The notes under the pieces: generated by a model
The model's input: only the letters and a program-made list of their open reading frames with translations
Databases searched by the model: none
Told to the model about the DNA's origin: nothing
Shown: positions 24,479 through 34,035 of the stretch, one piece after another
How positions within the stretch are numbered: position 1 is the stretch's first letter
Layout of the letters: each line of letters starts with the position of its first letter
From: Okeania sp. SIO2F4
Lineage (GTDB): Bacteria; Cyanobacteriota; Cyanobacteriia; Cyanobacteriales; Microcoleaceae
DNA: 35,473 bases
Reading direction: 5' to 3'
Assembly: GCF_010672385.1 (NCBI RefSeq)
Contig: NZ_JAAHGT010000026.1
Location: 1 to 35,473 of the forward strand
Made by a program: the position numbers and the translations under genes

Positions 24479-27400
24479 AGAATTGTTATTTATACTAGCA
24501 ACTAAACCAGTTGCTGCTGCCATATCTAGGGGTTTAGAAAATAAATAACCCTGACCATATTCACACCTTAAAGCTTGAAGCTGAATCACTTGCTCTGAAG
24601 TTTCTACCCCCTCAGCAACAACATCTATACCTAAATTATGAGACAAAGTAATAATTGAACGGATAATTTCGGTTGGCTCAATTGAACCCTCACTTACCAA
24701 ATTAACAATACCTATTCTATTGACAAAAGAACGGTCAATTTTTAAAGTATTCATGGGAAAACGGTGTAGATAACTTAAAGAAGAATATCCAGTGCCAAAA
24801 TCATCAATACATAACTCAATATTCCTTGCCCTTAACTGAGACATTTTTTCTGTGACAGACTCATTATTTTCAATCAAAGCACTTTCGGTAATTTCCAGTT
24901 TTAAATTACTACCATCAAGCTGAGTTTCTAAAATAATTTTGTCTATTTGCTCGATTAAATCTGTTTGAGCAAACTGCTTTACAGAAAGATTAACACTCAT
25001 TTTCAAAGGATAATTATTCGGCCATTGATTTTGCCATTGACGTAATTGGAAGCAAGCTTTTCTTAACACCCACAAACCAAGAGGTATAATTAACCCTGTT
25101 TCCTCCGCAAGAGGAATAAATTCACAAGGAGAAATTAAACCAAGTTCTGGATGCTGCCAACGTATCAGTGCTTCAAAACCAATAATTTGATTTGTTGTGA
25201 GGGAAACAATTGGTTGATAGTTAAGCAGAAACTCAGATTGATCGGTAAGTGATTGATTCTTAAGATTTTTGAGAGCGCGTTGTAAATTATTCTCCAACTT
25301 TAAACGTTTTAGAAGTTCAGTGTGCATAGAAGTACAAAAAATTTGATGAGACCCTCTACCTAAATCTTTGGCAGAGTGCATAGCTATTTCTGCATCTCGC
25401 AAAATATGTTCTGCAGCTCTAATACTCGTGGAACTGGAGCTAATACTTGTGGAACTCAGAGCAATACCAATACTAGCAGTAATAAATACCTCATTTCCAT
25501 CTAAAATAATTGGTAAAGTTAGTTGTTTGTGGATACGATTAGCAACAGAGGTAGCATCCCTAACCGCAGAAATATCTTCTATCAAAATTACAAATTCATC
25601 TGCACCAAGACGAGCAACTGTATCTCCATTACGCAGCAATTCTTTTAGTTTCTTGGCGATCGTAATTATCAGTTCGTCTCCTATATGATGACCAAGACAA
25701 TCATTCACAACTTTAAATCGGTCAATATCTATAAATAGCACTGCAAACAAAAAGTTTTTTCGGCGTTCAGCATATTTAATTGTTTGCTGCAAACGATCCA
25801 TAAACAGAGTACGGTTAGGGAGATTAGTCAGTAGATCGTGGAGTGCATCATGTTTCCATTGTGCTTCAGTTCGCTTACGCTGAGTAATATCGTGACTGTT
25901 GATAATGATACCTCCCACTGCTGGATCGTGTAAAAGATTAGTTACAACACCTTCAAAGAAGCACCAATAACCACAACGATGCTTAACTCGATACTCAATA
26001 GGTGATTGACTTATACCAGGGTTTTCAATTGCTTTGTTGAGAGTGTAAGTAATGAGTAAGAAATCATCAATGTGAATTAGATCGAAGAGACTATTACCCA
26101 CAGCTTTTTCTGGTATATATCCCAAAATTTTCCTTACTGATGGACTGACATAACTAGAAATTCCATGAGCATCAATAATCAAGATCAAATCCGTAGCATT
26201 TTCAATCAGAGCGCGAAACCTCCGTTCATTGTCTAGCAATGCTTTTTCTGCTTGTTTGCGCTGAGTAATATTACGCAGAATCGCAATCATCGCTACCAGC
26301 TGTTGTTGACTAGCAATAGCAGTTTCTTCTGCTTGCTTACACTTTGTAATATCTGTCTTTGTTCCCATCATCCTAAATGCTTTTCCTTGACTATCTCTAA
26401 TAGCAACTCCACGACAGAAAAACCATCGGTAACTGCCATCTTTATGTTGTATCCTATGTTCCATTTCATATTTCGGTGTTAATTCTGCCAAGTGATAATT
26501 TTTTGCTGTTATCATCTGTTCTCGGTCTTCTGGATGAACTAGCTGACTCCAATCATCTATGTGGTTTCTAATTTCCCAATCTTCAAAACCAAGCATTGCC
26601 TTCAATATAGGGTCAAGGTAAATTTCGTTAGTTTGTAAATCCCACTCCCAGATTCCTACATGACCTGCTTCAATAGCAAGTGCATAATGTTCCTGACTTT
26701 TGCGTAGTTCTTCTTCTACTCGCTTGCGTTCTGCTATTTCTATTTGTGCTTGTTCATATAATTCTGCTTGGTGGATAGCAATAGCACAATGATCGGCAAT
26801 TGACTTTAATAAAGATAGTTCATCCTTACTCCATTGTCTTTCCCGATCGCATTGATGTAGAATAATTCCGCCTAGATAAGTATTCTGATACAACAATGGT
26901 GTAATTAAAACCGATATTACTTGACACTTATCAATAATATTTTTTACTTCTGGCAGTATGGTTGTATCAAGATTACTAATTTTTACCTGTTCTCCTCTAG
27001 CTAGTGATTCAGAATAATACTGATGAACTTGGTAACAGAAACATACTTGATTCTCACATTCAACTGTTATTTTACTGAAATGGCAAAGCTTAATGTTATC
27101 TTGACAGTATGGTCTCACAATTAAACAACGGCTAACTTGCAAAACTTGATGTAACTGCTCAAGAGTTTTTTGTAAGACGTCATCAAGCAATAAAGTATTT
27201 CGCATTCCCTGAACAATGCGATTAATAATTGTTTCTTGTTGAGCTTGTTGTTGTAATTTTTGAATCGCCAGTTGCTGTTCTTTTTTTAATCTACACTCAG
27301 CGATCGCCCGCTCTAAAATAATTGATAAAGTAAATAATCTATCTTTTAAAAGATAATCATTAACTCCAGCCTTTAAAATTGACAAAGTTTCCTTTTCTTG

Positions 27401-27706
27401 TAATTCGTTTGTAATTAGAATTACAGGAATTTCTTGTCCTGATTGTTGTAGTAATCTCAGTACGTCAAAGATATCAAAATCAACTAAATGATAGTCTGAT
27501 AATATTGCATCATATACATTATCATTGAGCAATTGTCGGTAATCTAGATCACTGTCTGCAATATCATAAGTAAACTTTATACTATCAGATTTTAAGATGC
27601 GTAGGATGAGCTCTACATCTTCCATAACATCTTCCACAATTAGCAAATGTAGTTCCTTGCTGGCTTCTGGCATAATTTGATGCTTTGCCTGTGTTGGCTC
27701 TACCAT
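24473..27706 (-). CDS. Response regulator with GAF, PAS, GGDEF and EAL domains (c-di-GMP turnover)
   Basis: 1077 residues, soluble. Order: receiver domain ~18-135 (acidic LLIVED, phosphoacceptor Asp71 in LSDYHL, LLKD lysine); coiled linker; GAF ~165-315 (CRLKKEQQ linker before it); PAS with PAC ~335-465; a short spacer repeating ITQRKQAE; PAS ~500-620; GGDEF ~625-790; EAL ~815-1065. The cyclase signature is GADEF at ~702, a Gly-to-Ala variant, with an intact RxxD inhibitory site (RNGD) five residues before it. The phosphodiesterase motifs EALIRW, NLSVKQF, EITES, DDFGTGYSSL, KIDRSFV and EGVE are complete, so hydrolysis of c-di-GMP is likely active and synthesis possible. No histidine kinase is adjacent. 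ATG at 27706, no clear Shine-Dalgarno. Confidence 0.93.
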   Translation of the reverse strand: MVEPTQAKHQIMPEASKELHLLIVEDVMEDVELILRILKSDSIKFTYDIADSDLDYRQLLNDNVYDAILSDYHLVDFDIFDVLRLLQQSGQEIPVILITNELQEKETLSILKAGVNDYLLKDRLFTLSIILERAIAECRLKKEQQLAIQKLQQQAQQETIINRIVQGMRNTLLLDDVLQKTLEQLHQVLQVSRCLIVRPYCQDNIKLCHFSKITVECENQVCFCYQVHQYYSESLARGEQVKISNLDTTILPEVKNIIDKCQVISVLITPLLYQNTYLGGIILHQCDRERQWSKDELSLLKSIADHCAIAIHQAELYEQAQIEIAERKRVEEELRKSQEHYALAIEAGHVGIWEWDLQTNEIYLDPILKAMLGFEDWEIRNHIDDWSQLVHPEDREQMITAKNYHLAELTPKYEMEHRIQHKDGSYRWFFCRGVAIRDSQGKAFRMMGTKTDITKCKQAEETAIASQQQLVAMIAILRNITQRKQAEKALLDNERRFRALIENATDLILIIDAHGISSYVSPSVRKILGYIPEKAVGNSLFDLIHIDDFLLITYTLNKAIENPGISQSPIEYRVKHRCGYWCFFEGVVTNLLHDPAVGGIIINSHDITQRKRTEAQWKHDALHDLLTNLPNRTLFMDRLQQTIKYAERRKNFLFAVLFIDIDRFKVVNDCLGHHIGDELIITIAKKLKELLRNGDTVARLGADEFVILIEDISAVRDATSVANRIHKQLTLPIILDGNEVFITASIGIALSSTSISSSSTSIRAAEHILRDAEIAMHSAKDLGRGSHQIFCTSMHTELLKRLKLENNLQRALKNLKNQSLTDQSEFLLNYQPIVSLTTNQIIGFEALIRWQHPELGLISPCEFIPLAEETGLIIPLGLWVLRKACFQLRQWQNQWPNNYPLKMSVNLSVKQFAQTDLIEQIDKIILETQLDGSNLKLEITESALIENNESVTEKMSQLRARNIELCIDDFGTGYSSLSYLHRFPMNTLKIDRSFVNRIGIVNLVSEGSIEPTEIIRSIITLSHNLGIDVVAEGVETSEQVIQLQALRCEYGQGYLFSKPLDMAAATGLVASINNNSN

Positions 27707-28171
27707 ATAAAAGCAACTTAATAAAATTAGCTGAGTTTATCGTTGTTATTATAATCTATCTTTGATTGACAGTATGACATCAAATATTGGAAATATCCTG
27801 ACATCAGTAGTTGTCGAGAGTTAAATATGCGGAGTTATATACAATTAATTATGGTTTTGGCACAAGACATAGCATTTTTTTGGCAAATCGTAAAGGTGGC
27901 AAAAATATTCGATTGTTTTTATTTCTCATTATTACTTTTGTAAGTCCCATAGTTTAGCAAAATTTTGATAAGCTTAATAAAATGAATATCGTTAGTGGTA
28001 AAGAAGTAATGATAAGCAGTAGAGAACAGGGAATAGTTCTAATATCCTTGAGCCTTACTATTTGAGGACTACCTAATTATGTATAGCATTTTAGTTATAG
28101 TTTAGATTGATAAAATCTGGGATTAAACATCTAAATAGAAAAAATATTACTGAAAAAAAAAGAACAAAAAC
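27707..28171. other. Divergent intergenic region
   Basis: 465 bp between divergent genes. There is no coding frame, array or inverted element that I can define; only single GGGAACA/GGGAATA units near 28025. Promoters for both flanking genes must lie here. Confidence 0.5.
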
Positions 28172-29908
28172 ATGAAATTAAAGAGAATCATTATCATAAT
28201 TATTATTAGCAATCTACTCAATATAAATACAACAAATATCAGGAATTTTATTGTTAGGATTGCAACCATTATTCCACTAATAACACCAAAAATTGCTATT
28301 GGAGCGACAGAATCAGAAATTAACAAAATCGCAGCAGAAATTACAGTTAGAATTGACGGACAAAATAGAAGTGGTTCAGGAGTAATTGTCGAAAAACAAG
28401 GAGACACATATTATGTACTCACCAACTGGCACGTTGTCAATAAAGTAGGAGACTATCAAGTACGCACACCTGATGGAAAAATGCACCAAGTTTACTATAC
28501 CCTAATCAAACAAGTGCCAAATGTAGACTTAGCGATCGTACCATTTAGCAGTTCTCAAAACTACCCCATTGTGGAAACAGGAGACCCAACTCAGTTAGTT
28601 CCCGGAAAAAAGGTATTTGTCGGGGGATGGCCTCGTTCTGGCAGCAACCTCAAGCAACGAATTTTTCTCAGTACCGCAGGAATGGTAACAGGTCGTCAGC
28701 AACCTGTTGCTGGTTATAGTTTACTCTATGATAATTTAGTCAGAGCAGGAATGAGTGGCGGACCTGTACTAAATGAAGAAGGTCACTTAGTAGGTATTAA
28801 CGGTATTGTCAAATTGCAAGAAAACTCTGATGTCATTGTCTCAGGAGGTATTGAAATTGATACTTTTTGGAACTGGCGACAACGGGTTTCATTGCCAATT
28901 GTTTCCCAAGTACCTCAAACTATTCAAACCCCAGCAACTCCAACAGAAACAACAAATTCTGTTCCTACAACTACTTCCACCAAAGAAAACGGAACCGAAA
29001 CTACTGTAAACTTTACTCTAGCAAAAGCAATTACCGATGAAATTAGTGGAATAGTTAATTCTATAGTAGCTCTAAATGCTTACATCGTTATGGGTAGCAG
29101 TAACGGTATGATTTCAGTGTGGGATATTAAGAATGGGGAAATTATAGCTACCTGGAAAGCACATCCAGAGTCAGTAAACTCCGTCACAGTGACTCCTGAT
29201 GAACAATTCGTTATCAGTGGTAGTGATGACAAAACTATCAAAATATGGAAACTACCCAAAAATAAAAATATTACTGATATTACCCTGGTGGGAACTCTCA
29301 CAGGACATACTGATGTAGTAGATGGAGTAGCGATCGCTCCTAACGGTCAAATTTTAGCAAGTGGCAGTTGGGATGGAACTATTAAAGTTTGGAATTTGGG
29401 TAGTGGGGAGTTGCTCCAAACCTTAGAAGGACATGCTGAGATAGTCAACGCGATCGCAATTAGTCCAGATGGGCAATTTTTAGCTAGTGGTAGTAAGGAT
29501 AATCAGATTAAATTGTGGAATTTGCCAACAGGTCAACTGGTTCGTACTATCAATACTAATTCTCTCTCAATTTTATCTGTAGTTTTCAGTCCTGATAGTC
29601 AGATATTAGCTAGTAGTAGTAGTGATGGCATGATTAATATTTGGAACTTACAGACAGGTCAATTAATCCATAATTTAAAAGAACATATAGATGGAGTTTG
29701 GTCAATAGTTATTACTCCTAATGGTAAAACGTTAATTAGTGGTAGTTGGGATCAAACAATCAAATTTTGGGAATTAAGTACAGGTAAATTAAAAGGAAGT
29801 TTAAGCGGACACAACAGTTATATTAGTGCAGTAGCAATTAGTCCTAATGGGCAAACAATAGTTAGTGGTGGTTGGGACCGGAAGATTAATATTTGGAAAG
29901 TTCCTTAA
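28172..29908 (+). CDS. Trypsin-like serine protease fused to a seven-blade WD40 propeller
   Basis: 578 residues. N-terminal hydrophobic segment (~5-44, ending IAIGA) is a likely signal or anchor. Protease domain ~45-235: His87 in LTNWHVV, Asp119 in NVDLAIV and Ser195 in RAGMSGGPV form a complete triad, and GSGVIVEKQGDTYYVLT is the HtrA-like first barrel. A Thr/Pro-rich linker (~240-280) leads to seven WD40 repeats (~288-578), ending SVWD, KIWK, KVWN, KLWN, NIWN, KFWE and NIWK, one closed propeller. No PDZ domain. It is expected to act outside the cytoplasm, the propeller docking substrates or partners. Protease-WD40 fusions are known in filamentous cyanobacteria; the substrate is not. ATG at 28172 lacks a strong ribosome-binding site. 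Confidence 0.9.
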   Translation: MKLKRIIIIIIISNLLNINTTNIRNFIVRIATIIPLITPKIAIGATESEINKIAAEITVRIDGQNRSGSGVIVEKQGDTYYVLTNWHVVNKVGDYQVRTPDGKMHQVYYTLIKQVPNVDLAIVPFSSSQNYPIVETGDPTQLVPGKKVFVGGWPRSGSNLKQRIFLSTAGMVTGRQQPVAGYSLLYDNLVRAGMSGGPVLNEEGHLVGINGIVKLQENSDVIVSGGIEIDTFWNWRQRVSLPIVSQVPQTIQTPATPTETTNSVPTTTSTKENGTETTVNFTLAKAITDEISGIVNSIVALNAYIVMGSSNGMISVWDIKNGEIIATWKAHPESVNSVTVTPDEQFVISGSDDKTIKIWKLPKNKNITDITLVGTLTGHTDVVDGVAIAPNGQILASGSWDGTIKVWNLGSGELLQTLEGHAEIVNAIAISPDGQFLASGSKDNQIKLWNLPTGQLVRTINTNSLSILSVVFSPDSQILASSSSDGMINIWNLQTGQLIHNLKEHIDGVWSIVITPNGKTLISGSWDQTIKFWELSTGKLKGSLSGHNSYISAVAISPNGQTIVSGGWDRKINIWKVP

Positions 29909-30378
29909 TTCTGGCAAAAACCAAGTTTAGGAACTTAGAGAATATAAGATAATTACTGATTTTTGCCTATAAATTTTATTGTGGTAAAATCAAAATATTT
30001 AAGTTATCATTGTGTGTAGATAGCATTCTCAAAGCTATCTCTTAATACCATATTCGGTTAAATACTTAGAAATAATAGATAATAGGGAACAGGCACTAGA
30101 GTATAAGCTTTCTATGGAACGTCTATACAAAGATATTTTATTTATAATTATGCTCCGAACATAATATATAAGTAGATAGGCACAAATCAACCTAAATTCT
30201 GAAACAAAATCGAACATAAGCAAAAACTCTTGATATTTCTTGCTTATGACATAGTTATATTTAATTCTGCGGTGCTACTTCAAAACTAACTTTTGTCAGA
30301 ATCAAATTTGTACAACTGTAAAGCAAAATATAAGATTCTGTCATTCAAAATCTGAGAGTATTTCAGGAGGAATAATTG
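29909..30378. other. Intergenic region upstream of the DUF1800 gene
   Basis: 470 bp without a gene. CATAAGCAA (30215-30223) and TTGCTTATG (30240-30248) form a 9-bp stem with a 16-nt loop. Nothing else is definable except a strong ribosome-binding site, AGGAGG at 30365-30370, at the right edge. Confidence 0.5.
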
Positions 30379-31860
30379 ATGAAAAAAGCCTCTAGGTACT
30401 GGATTATATCTTTGCTATTAGGCTTAATTATTTTGTTAGGATTACCAAGTCCTAGCTATGCCGATAGTCAATTTATTACTACCAAAACAATCCATGTTTT
30501 AAATCGCCTGAGTTTTGGTCCTAGACCAGGAGATATAGAACGAGTTAAATCTATGGGAATTAATAATTATATTCAATCTCAACTGAGACCAGAAACTATT
30601 AGAGAATCTCCTCAAATTACACAAAAAATGGCTAAGTTAACCAACTTCTACTTAGCTCCCACAGAATTATATAAAAAAACTGTTCCTCCACTCAAAAAAG
30701 GAGCTAAAGACTTTACTCAAAAACAACGAATACAAATGAACAAAAGTACCAGAAACGTTTTACGAGAATCAGAAAATGTACGTTTACTTCATGGGATATT
30801 TAGCAACAAACAACTACAAGAAGTAATGGTAGATTTTTGGTTTAATCACTTCAATATTTCTGTAGATAAAGGTAACTTAGCTCGCCTCTTGGTAGGTACT
30901 TACGAAAGAGACGCTATTCGACCTCATGCACTTGGTAATTTTCGTAATTTATTAGGAGCAATAGCTTATCATCCAGCCATGTTATTTTATTTAGATAATG
31001 CCCTAAATACTGCTCCTGGTAGTAAAGGTGCTCGTGGCAGACATAAAGGCTTAAATGAAAACTATGCCCGTGAACTTCTGGAGCTTCATACTATCGGAAT
31101 CAATGGAGGCTATACACAACAAGATATAATAACTTTAGCAAGAATTTTTACAGGTTGGGGAATACAACGTCGTGGTGGAGATGGTACTGGATTTAAGTTC
31201 GATTCAAATCGCCATGATTATAGTGACAAAATATTCCTAGGAATACCGATTAAAGGTAGTGGAATAGAAGAAGGAGAAAAAGCATTAGATATTCTTGCAA
31301 GCCATCCATCTACCGCCAGTTTTATTAGTTATAAATTAGCTCAATATTTTGTTGCCGATACACCTCCCGGCAGTTTAGTTAATAAACTCGCTAAAAGTTT
31401 TCAAGAAACTAATGGCAACATTCGTTATGTGTTAGAAACTTTATTTAATAGTCCTGAATTCTGGAATGAAAAATATTATGGGAGCAAATTTAAAACCCCT
31501 TATCAATATATTATTTCTGCTGCTAGAGCAACGGGCACCGAAAAACCAAGATTTGGCAGAATTAAAAGAATTTTAGACCAATTAGGAATGAAGCTTTATG
31601 GCTGTAAAACTCCTGACGGCTATAAAAATACTCAAGAAGCATGGTTAAATCCCGATGCCATGATGCGTCGAATTAGCTTTGCTACAATTATATCTCGTGG
31701 TCAGTTAAACCAAGGGAAACCAATACGAGTAAATCATCAGCAACTTAGGGCAACTTTAGGAAATAATTTTTCTGCCCAAACTCAAGCCGTAATTAACAAT
31801 AGTCCAGGTAATTTACAAGCAGCATTAATTTTAGGTAGTCCAGAAATGATGGAAAGATAA
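30379..31860 (+). CDS. DUF1800 family exported protein
   Basis: 493 residues from ATG at 30379, fixed by AGGAGG eight bases upstream (TTG at 30376 rejected). Sec signal peptide ~1-27 (WIISLLLGLIILLGLPSPSYA). The DUF1800 domain (PF08811) fills the rest: HVLNRLSFGPRPGDIERVKS near the N-terminus, VMVDFWFNHFNI, NENYARELLELHTIG, DIITLARIFTGWGI, and PDGYKNTQEAWLNPDAMMRR toward the end. Function is not established; the family is nearly always encoded next to a DUF1501 protein, as here (391 bp downstream, same strand), and the two are thought to work together outside the cytoplasm. The gap between them is filled with repeats, so co-transcription is likely but unproven. Confidence 0.9.
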   Translation: MKKASRYWIISLLLGLIILLGLPSPSYADSQFITTKTIHVLNRLSFGPRPGDIERVKSMGINNYIQSQLRPETIRESPQITQKMAKLTNFYLAPTELYKKTVPPLKKGAKDFTQKQRIQMNKSTRNVLRESENVRLLHGIFSNKQLQEVMVDFWFNHFNISVDKGNLARLLVGTYERDAIRPHALGNFRNLLGAIAYHPAMLFYLDNALNTAPGSKGARGRHKGLNENYARELLELHTIGINGGYTQQDIITLARIFTGWGIQRRGGDGTGFKFDSNRHDYSDKIFLGIPIKGSGIEEGEKALDILASHPSTASFISYKLAQYFVADTPPGSLVNKLAKSFQETNGNIRYVLETLFNSPEFWNEKYYGSKFKTPYQYIISAARATGTEKPRFGRIKRILDQLGMKLYGCKTPDGYKNTQEAWLNPDAMMRRISFATIISRGQLNQGKPIRVNHQQLRATLGNNFSAQTQAVINNSPGNLQAALILGSPEMMER

Positions 31861-32096
31861 ATTAATGGATAATTGATAATGGATAATTGATAATGAAAGA
31901 GTTTTTTAAATCTCTAATTTTCTATCTAATAATGCTCCAATTATCAATTAATGAAAGCCCTTTACATTAAGCTAATAACTGATAAATGATTTGGAGGTAC
32001 CGCTATCCCGTGCAAGATGCCCGCACTACAATAATTTTACTATTTAAACTCTAACTCATAGGAGGTACTAATAATTTAGAATCCGGTTGAACAGTT

Positions 32097-32214
32097 GTCA
32101 TTGCGACCGAAGGGAAGCAATCTCAGGGGTTGAGGAGATTGCTTCCTTCCACTCCGTTCCAGTCGCAATGACTAGGGTACTGATCCGTTTCAGTCGCAAT
32201 GACTAGGGTACTGA
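32097..32214. repeat. Inverted and tandem repeats in the DUF1800-DUF1501 gap
   Basis: GTCATTGCGAC (32097-32107) is mirrored by GTCGCAATGAC (32162-32172), with nested GGAAGCAATCTC / GAGATTGCTTCC, giving a long imperfect hairpin of a type frequent in bacterial intergenic DNA. The right arm is then duplicated in tandem: a 31-bp unit at 32153-32183 is repeated at 32184-32214 with one difference. GGATAAT/TGATAAT heptamers lie at 31862-31895 and a CTGATAACTG piece at 32210. An AGAATCCGGTTGA end is at ~32078. Confidence 0.8.
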
Positions 32215-32251
32215 TAACTGAAAGGGCAATATTTAATGTTTTGGAGGCGAC

Positions 32252-33478
32252 ATGAAAAGACGTAATTTTATACAATTAGCTAGCTTATTATCAGCTTCAG
32301 GAATTATCTCCATTGGTAGTCATGGTTGGGTAGCAAAAGGATTAGCTCAAACCAATAATCGTAAAAAACTAATAGTTGTTTTTCTCCGAGGAGGAGTTGA
32401 TGGATTAAATGTAGTTATTCCCTATCAAGAAGACGTTTATTATGATGTACGACCCAATATAGCAATTCCTGCTCCAGGAGAAGAAAACGGAGCAATAAAT
32501 TTAGACGGTCAATTTAGTTTACATCCTGCTCTAGCAAGTATCATACCCCTCTGGCAAAATCGCAGTTTAGCTTTTATTCACGCCTGCGGTTTAAACAACG
32601 ATACTCGCTCTCATTTTGATGCTCAATATTATATGGAAACAGGAATTCCAGGTAATAAAAAAATTCCTGATGGATGGATGAACCGTCTGTTAGCAAATCT
32701 CCCAAAAGATAGACCTACTCAAGCAGTCAACTTAGGAGATACACCACCCCGCATTCTCATGGGTGAAATGCCAGTTGCCAGTCTCCCCACAGGTAGAAAG
32801 TCAACCCGCGCTTTGCCAATAGACCGCCCCAAAATTTATGCAGCATTCGATCGCCTCTATAGCGGTAATGATGAATTGAGTAGAGTTTACCAAGAAGGTC
32901 GTCAGGCAAGAGATTTATTACTTGCAGACCTGGAGAAAGAAATGGAAGAAGCTTCTGGAGGCGCACCACCACCAAAAGGTTTTGCTGGCGATGCTAAAAA
33001 TTTAGCTCAAATAATGGTTGGTGACTCCAGAACTCAGTTAGGATTTCTTGCTGTCGGTAATTGGGATACCCACGTTAACCAAGGTAACACTCAAGGTGCT
33101 TTAGCAAGAAGATTAAAACCTCTGGGGGAAGGTTTAGTGACTCTAGTTCAGGAGTTGGGGTCGCTTTACTCAGATACTGTAATTTTAGTAATGTCAGAAT
33201 TTGGTCGCACAGTTAAAGAAAATGGTAATGGTGGCACCGATCATGGTCATGGTAATGTGATGTGGGTCTTGGGTGGTGGCGTGCGTGGGGGTCAGGTTTA
33301 CGGACAGTGGCCTGGTTTAGATGAATCAGAATTGTTCCAAAAACGCGATTTAGCAGTGACGACGGATTTTCGGAGTGTGATTTCTAGTGTTTTAGAACAG
33401 CATCTTGCTTTTGAGCGATCGCAAATAGCACAGGTGTTTCCTGGTTATTACTCTAATCAGGGTTTAGGTTTACTTTAG
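32252..33478 (+). CDS. DUF1501 family Tat-exported protein
   Basis: 408 residues; ATG preceded by GGAGG at 32243-32247. The N-terminus KRRNFIQLASLL is a twin-arginine motif with a following hydrophobic stretch and cleavage near GLAQT, so export of a folded protein, possibly metal-loaded, is expected. The DUF1501 domain (PF07394), distantly related to the sulfatase/alkaline phosphatase fold, shows FLRGGVDGLNVVIPY, FSLHPALASIIPLW, NNDTRSHFDAQYYMETG, AVGNWDTHVNQG, VILVMSEFGRTVKENGNGGT and DHGHGNVMWVLGGGVRGG. The conserved Asp/His set would fit a metal site. Partner of the DUF1800 protein upstream. Substrate unknown. Confidence 0.9.
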   Translation: MKRRNFIQLASLLSASGIISIGSHGWVAKGLAQTNNRKKLIVVFLRGGVDGLNVVIPYQEDVYYDVRPNIAIPAPGEENGAINLDGQFSLHPALASIIPLWQNRSLAFIHACGLNNDTRSHFDAQYYMETGIPGNKKIPDGWMNRLLANLPKDRPTQAVNLGDTPPRILMGEMPVASLPTGRKSTRALPIDRPKIYAAFDRLYSGNDELSRVYQEGRQARDLLLADLEKEMEEASGGAPPPKGFAGDAKNLAQIMVGDSRTQLGFLAVGNWDTHVNQGNTQGALARRLKPLGEGLVTLVQELGSLYSDTVILVMSEFGRTVKENGNGGTDHGHGNVMWVLGGGVRGGQVYGQWPGLDESELFQKRDLAVTTDFRSVISSVLEQHLAFERSQIAQVFPGYYSNQGLGLL

Positions 33479-33479
33479 A

Positions 33480-33649
33480 GAGTCAGTCAAACTTGAAAAT
33501 GTGGGTTAAAAAACCTAACCCCCCAACCCCCTTCCCTGCAAGGGAAGGGGGAGCATTTCTCCCCTCTCCTCGCAGGAGAGGGGTTGGGGGAGAGGTCTCC
33601 AAGGTTGCCCGCTCCTAACCCACAATTTTAGTTTTGACACGGCACTACT
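33480..33649. mobile_element. MITE-like element, TGTGGGTTA...CACTACT (copy 2)
   Basis: Second copy of the 11183-11361 element: AACTTGAAAATGTGGGTTAA, CCTAACCCCCCAACCCCC, GAGAGGGGTTGGGGGAGAGG, CCCGCTCCTAACCCACAAT and a right end GACACGGCACTACT. The left end is degenerate and begins within a few bases of the DUF1501 stop codon. Confidence 0.78.
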
Positions 33650-33663
33650 GAAGTGACTCAATT

Positions 33664-33904
33664 TTAATTTTTATCCCATTCATTTTTAACCCCATCCCAG
33701 TCTAACCATTTTGCTTTTTGGGGGTTGCCACCAGCATTTTTTAATTCTTTCATCGCTTCAGATACAATAGTTTTATATTCCGTATTTTCGTTCCAATTGA
33801 TAATAGTTTCCCCAAGCAGTAATGCTCAATTGCACTGTTGTTTTGTTGCCTTGAGAATCCACCAAAAATCTGATATATTTCAAGATTTCTTGCAAATCGG
33901 TCAT
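33664..33904 (-). pseudogene. Small antitoxin-like gene with a one-base frameshift
   Basis: ATG at 33904 (GGATGG a few bases upstream) starts MTDLQEILKYIRFLVDSQGN, the opening style of small cyanobacterial proteins often annotated as type II antitoxins. In the second half the sense moves to another frame, continuing ETIINWNENTEYKT and KNAGGNPQKAKWLDWDGVKN to a TAA at 33664-33666. Removing one G from the GGGG run at ~33811-33814 joins both halves into one 79-residue protein. As it stands the first frame runs to a TAA some 12 codons later. No toxin gene lies beside it. The protein-like second half is convincing; the antitoxin label is tentative. Confidence 0.55.
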
Positions 33905-34035
33905 GGTTTTACCATCCTTTTTTTGAAACGCTTTTTATCAATTATATATAGTCGTAAGTCAAAAGTTAAAAGTATTGCTCTTTATTTCTCATAAATCATT
34001 CCTGATTGCTATATTTTTATTCTGATATTACTAAC

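Noticed and set aside
33725-33994. 89-aa plus-strand frame
   Set aside because: It is antisense to the frameshifted antitoxin-like gene; the minus-strand reading is more protein-like.
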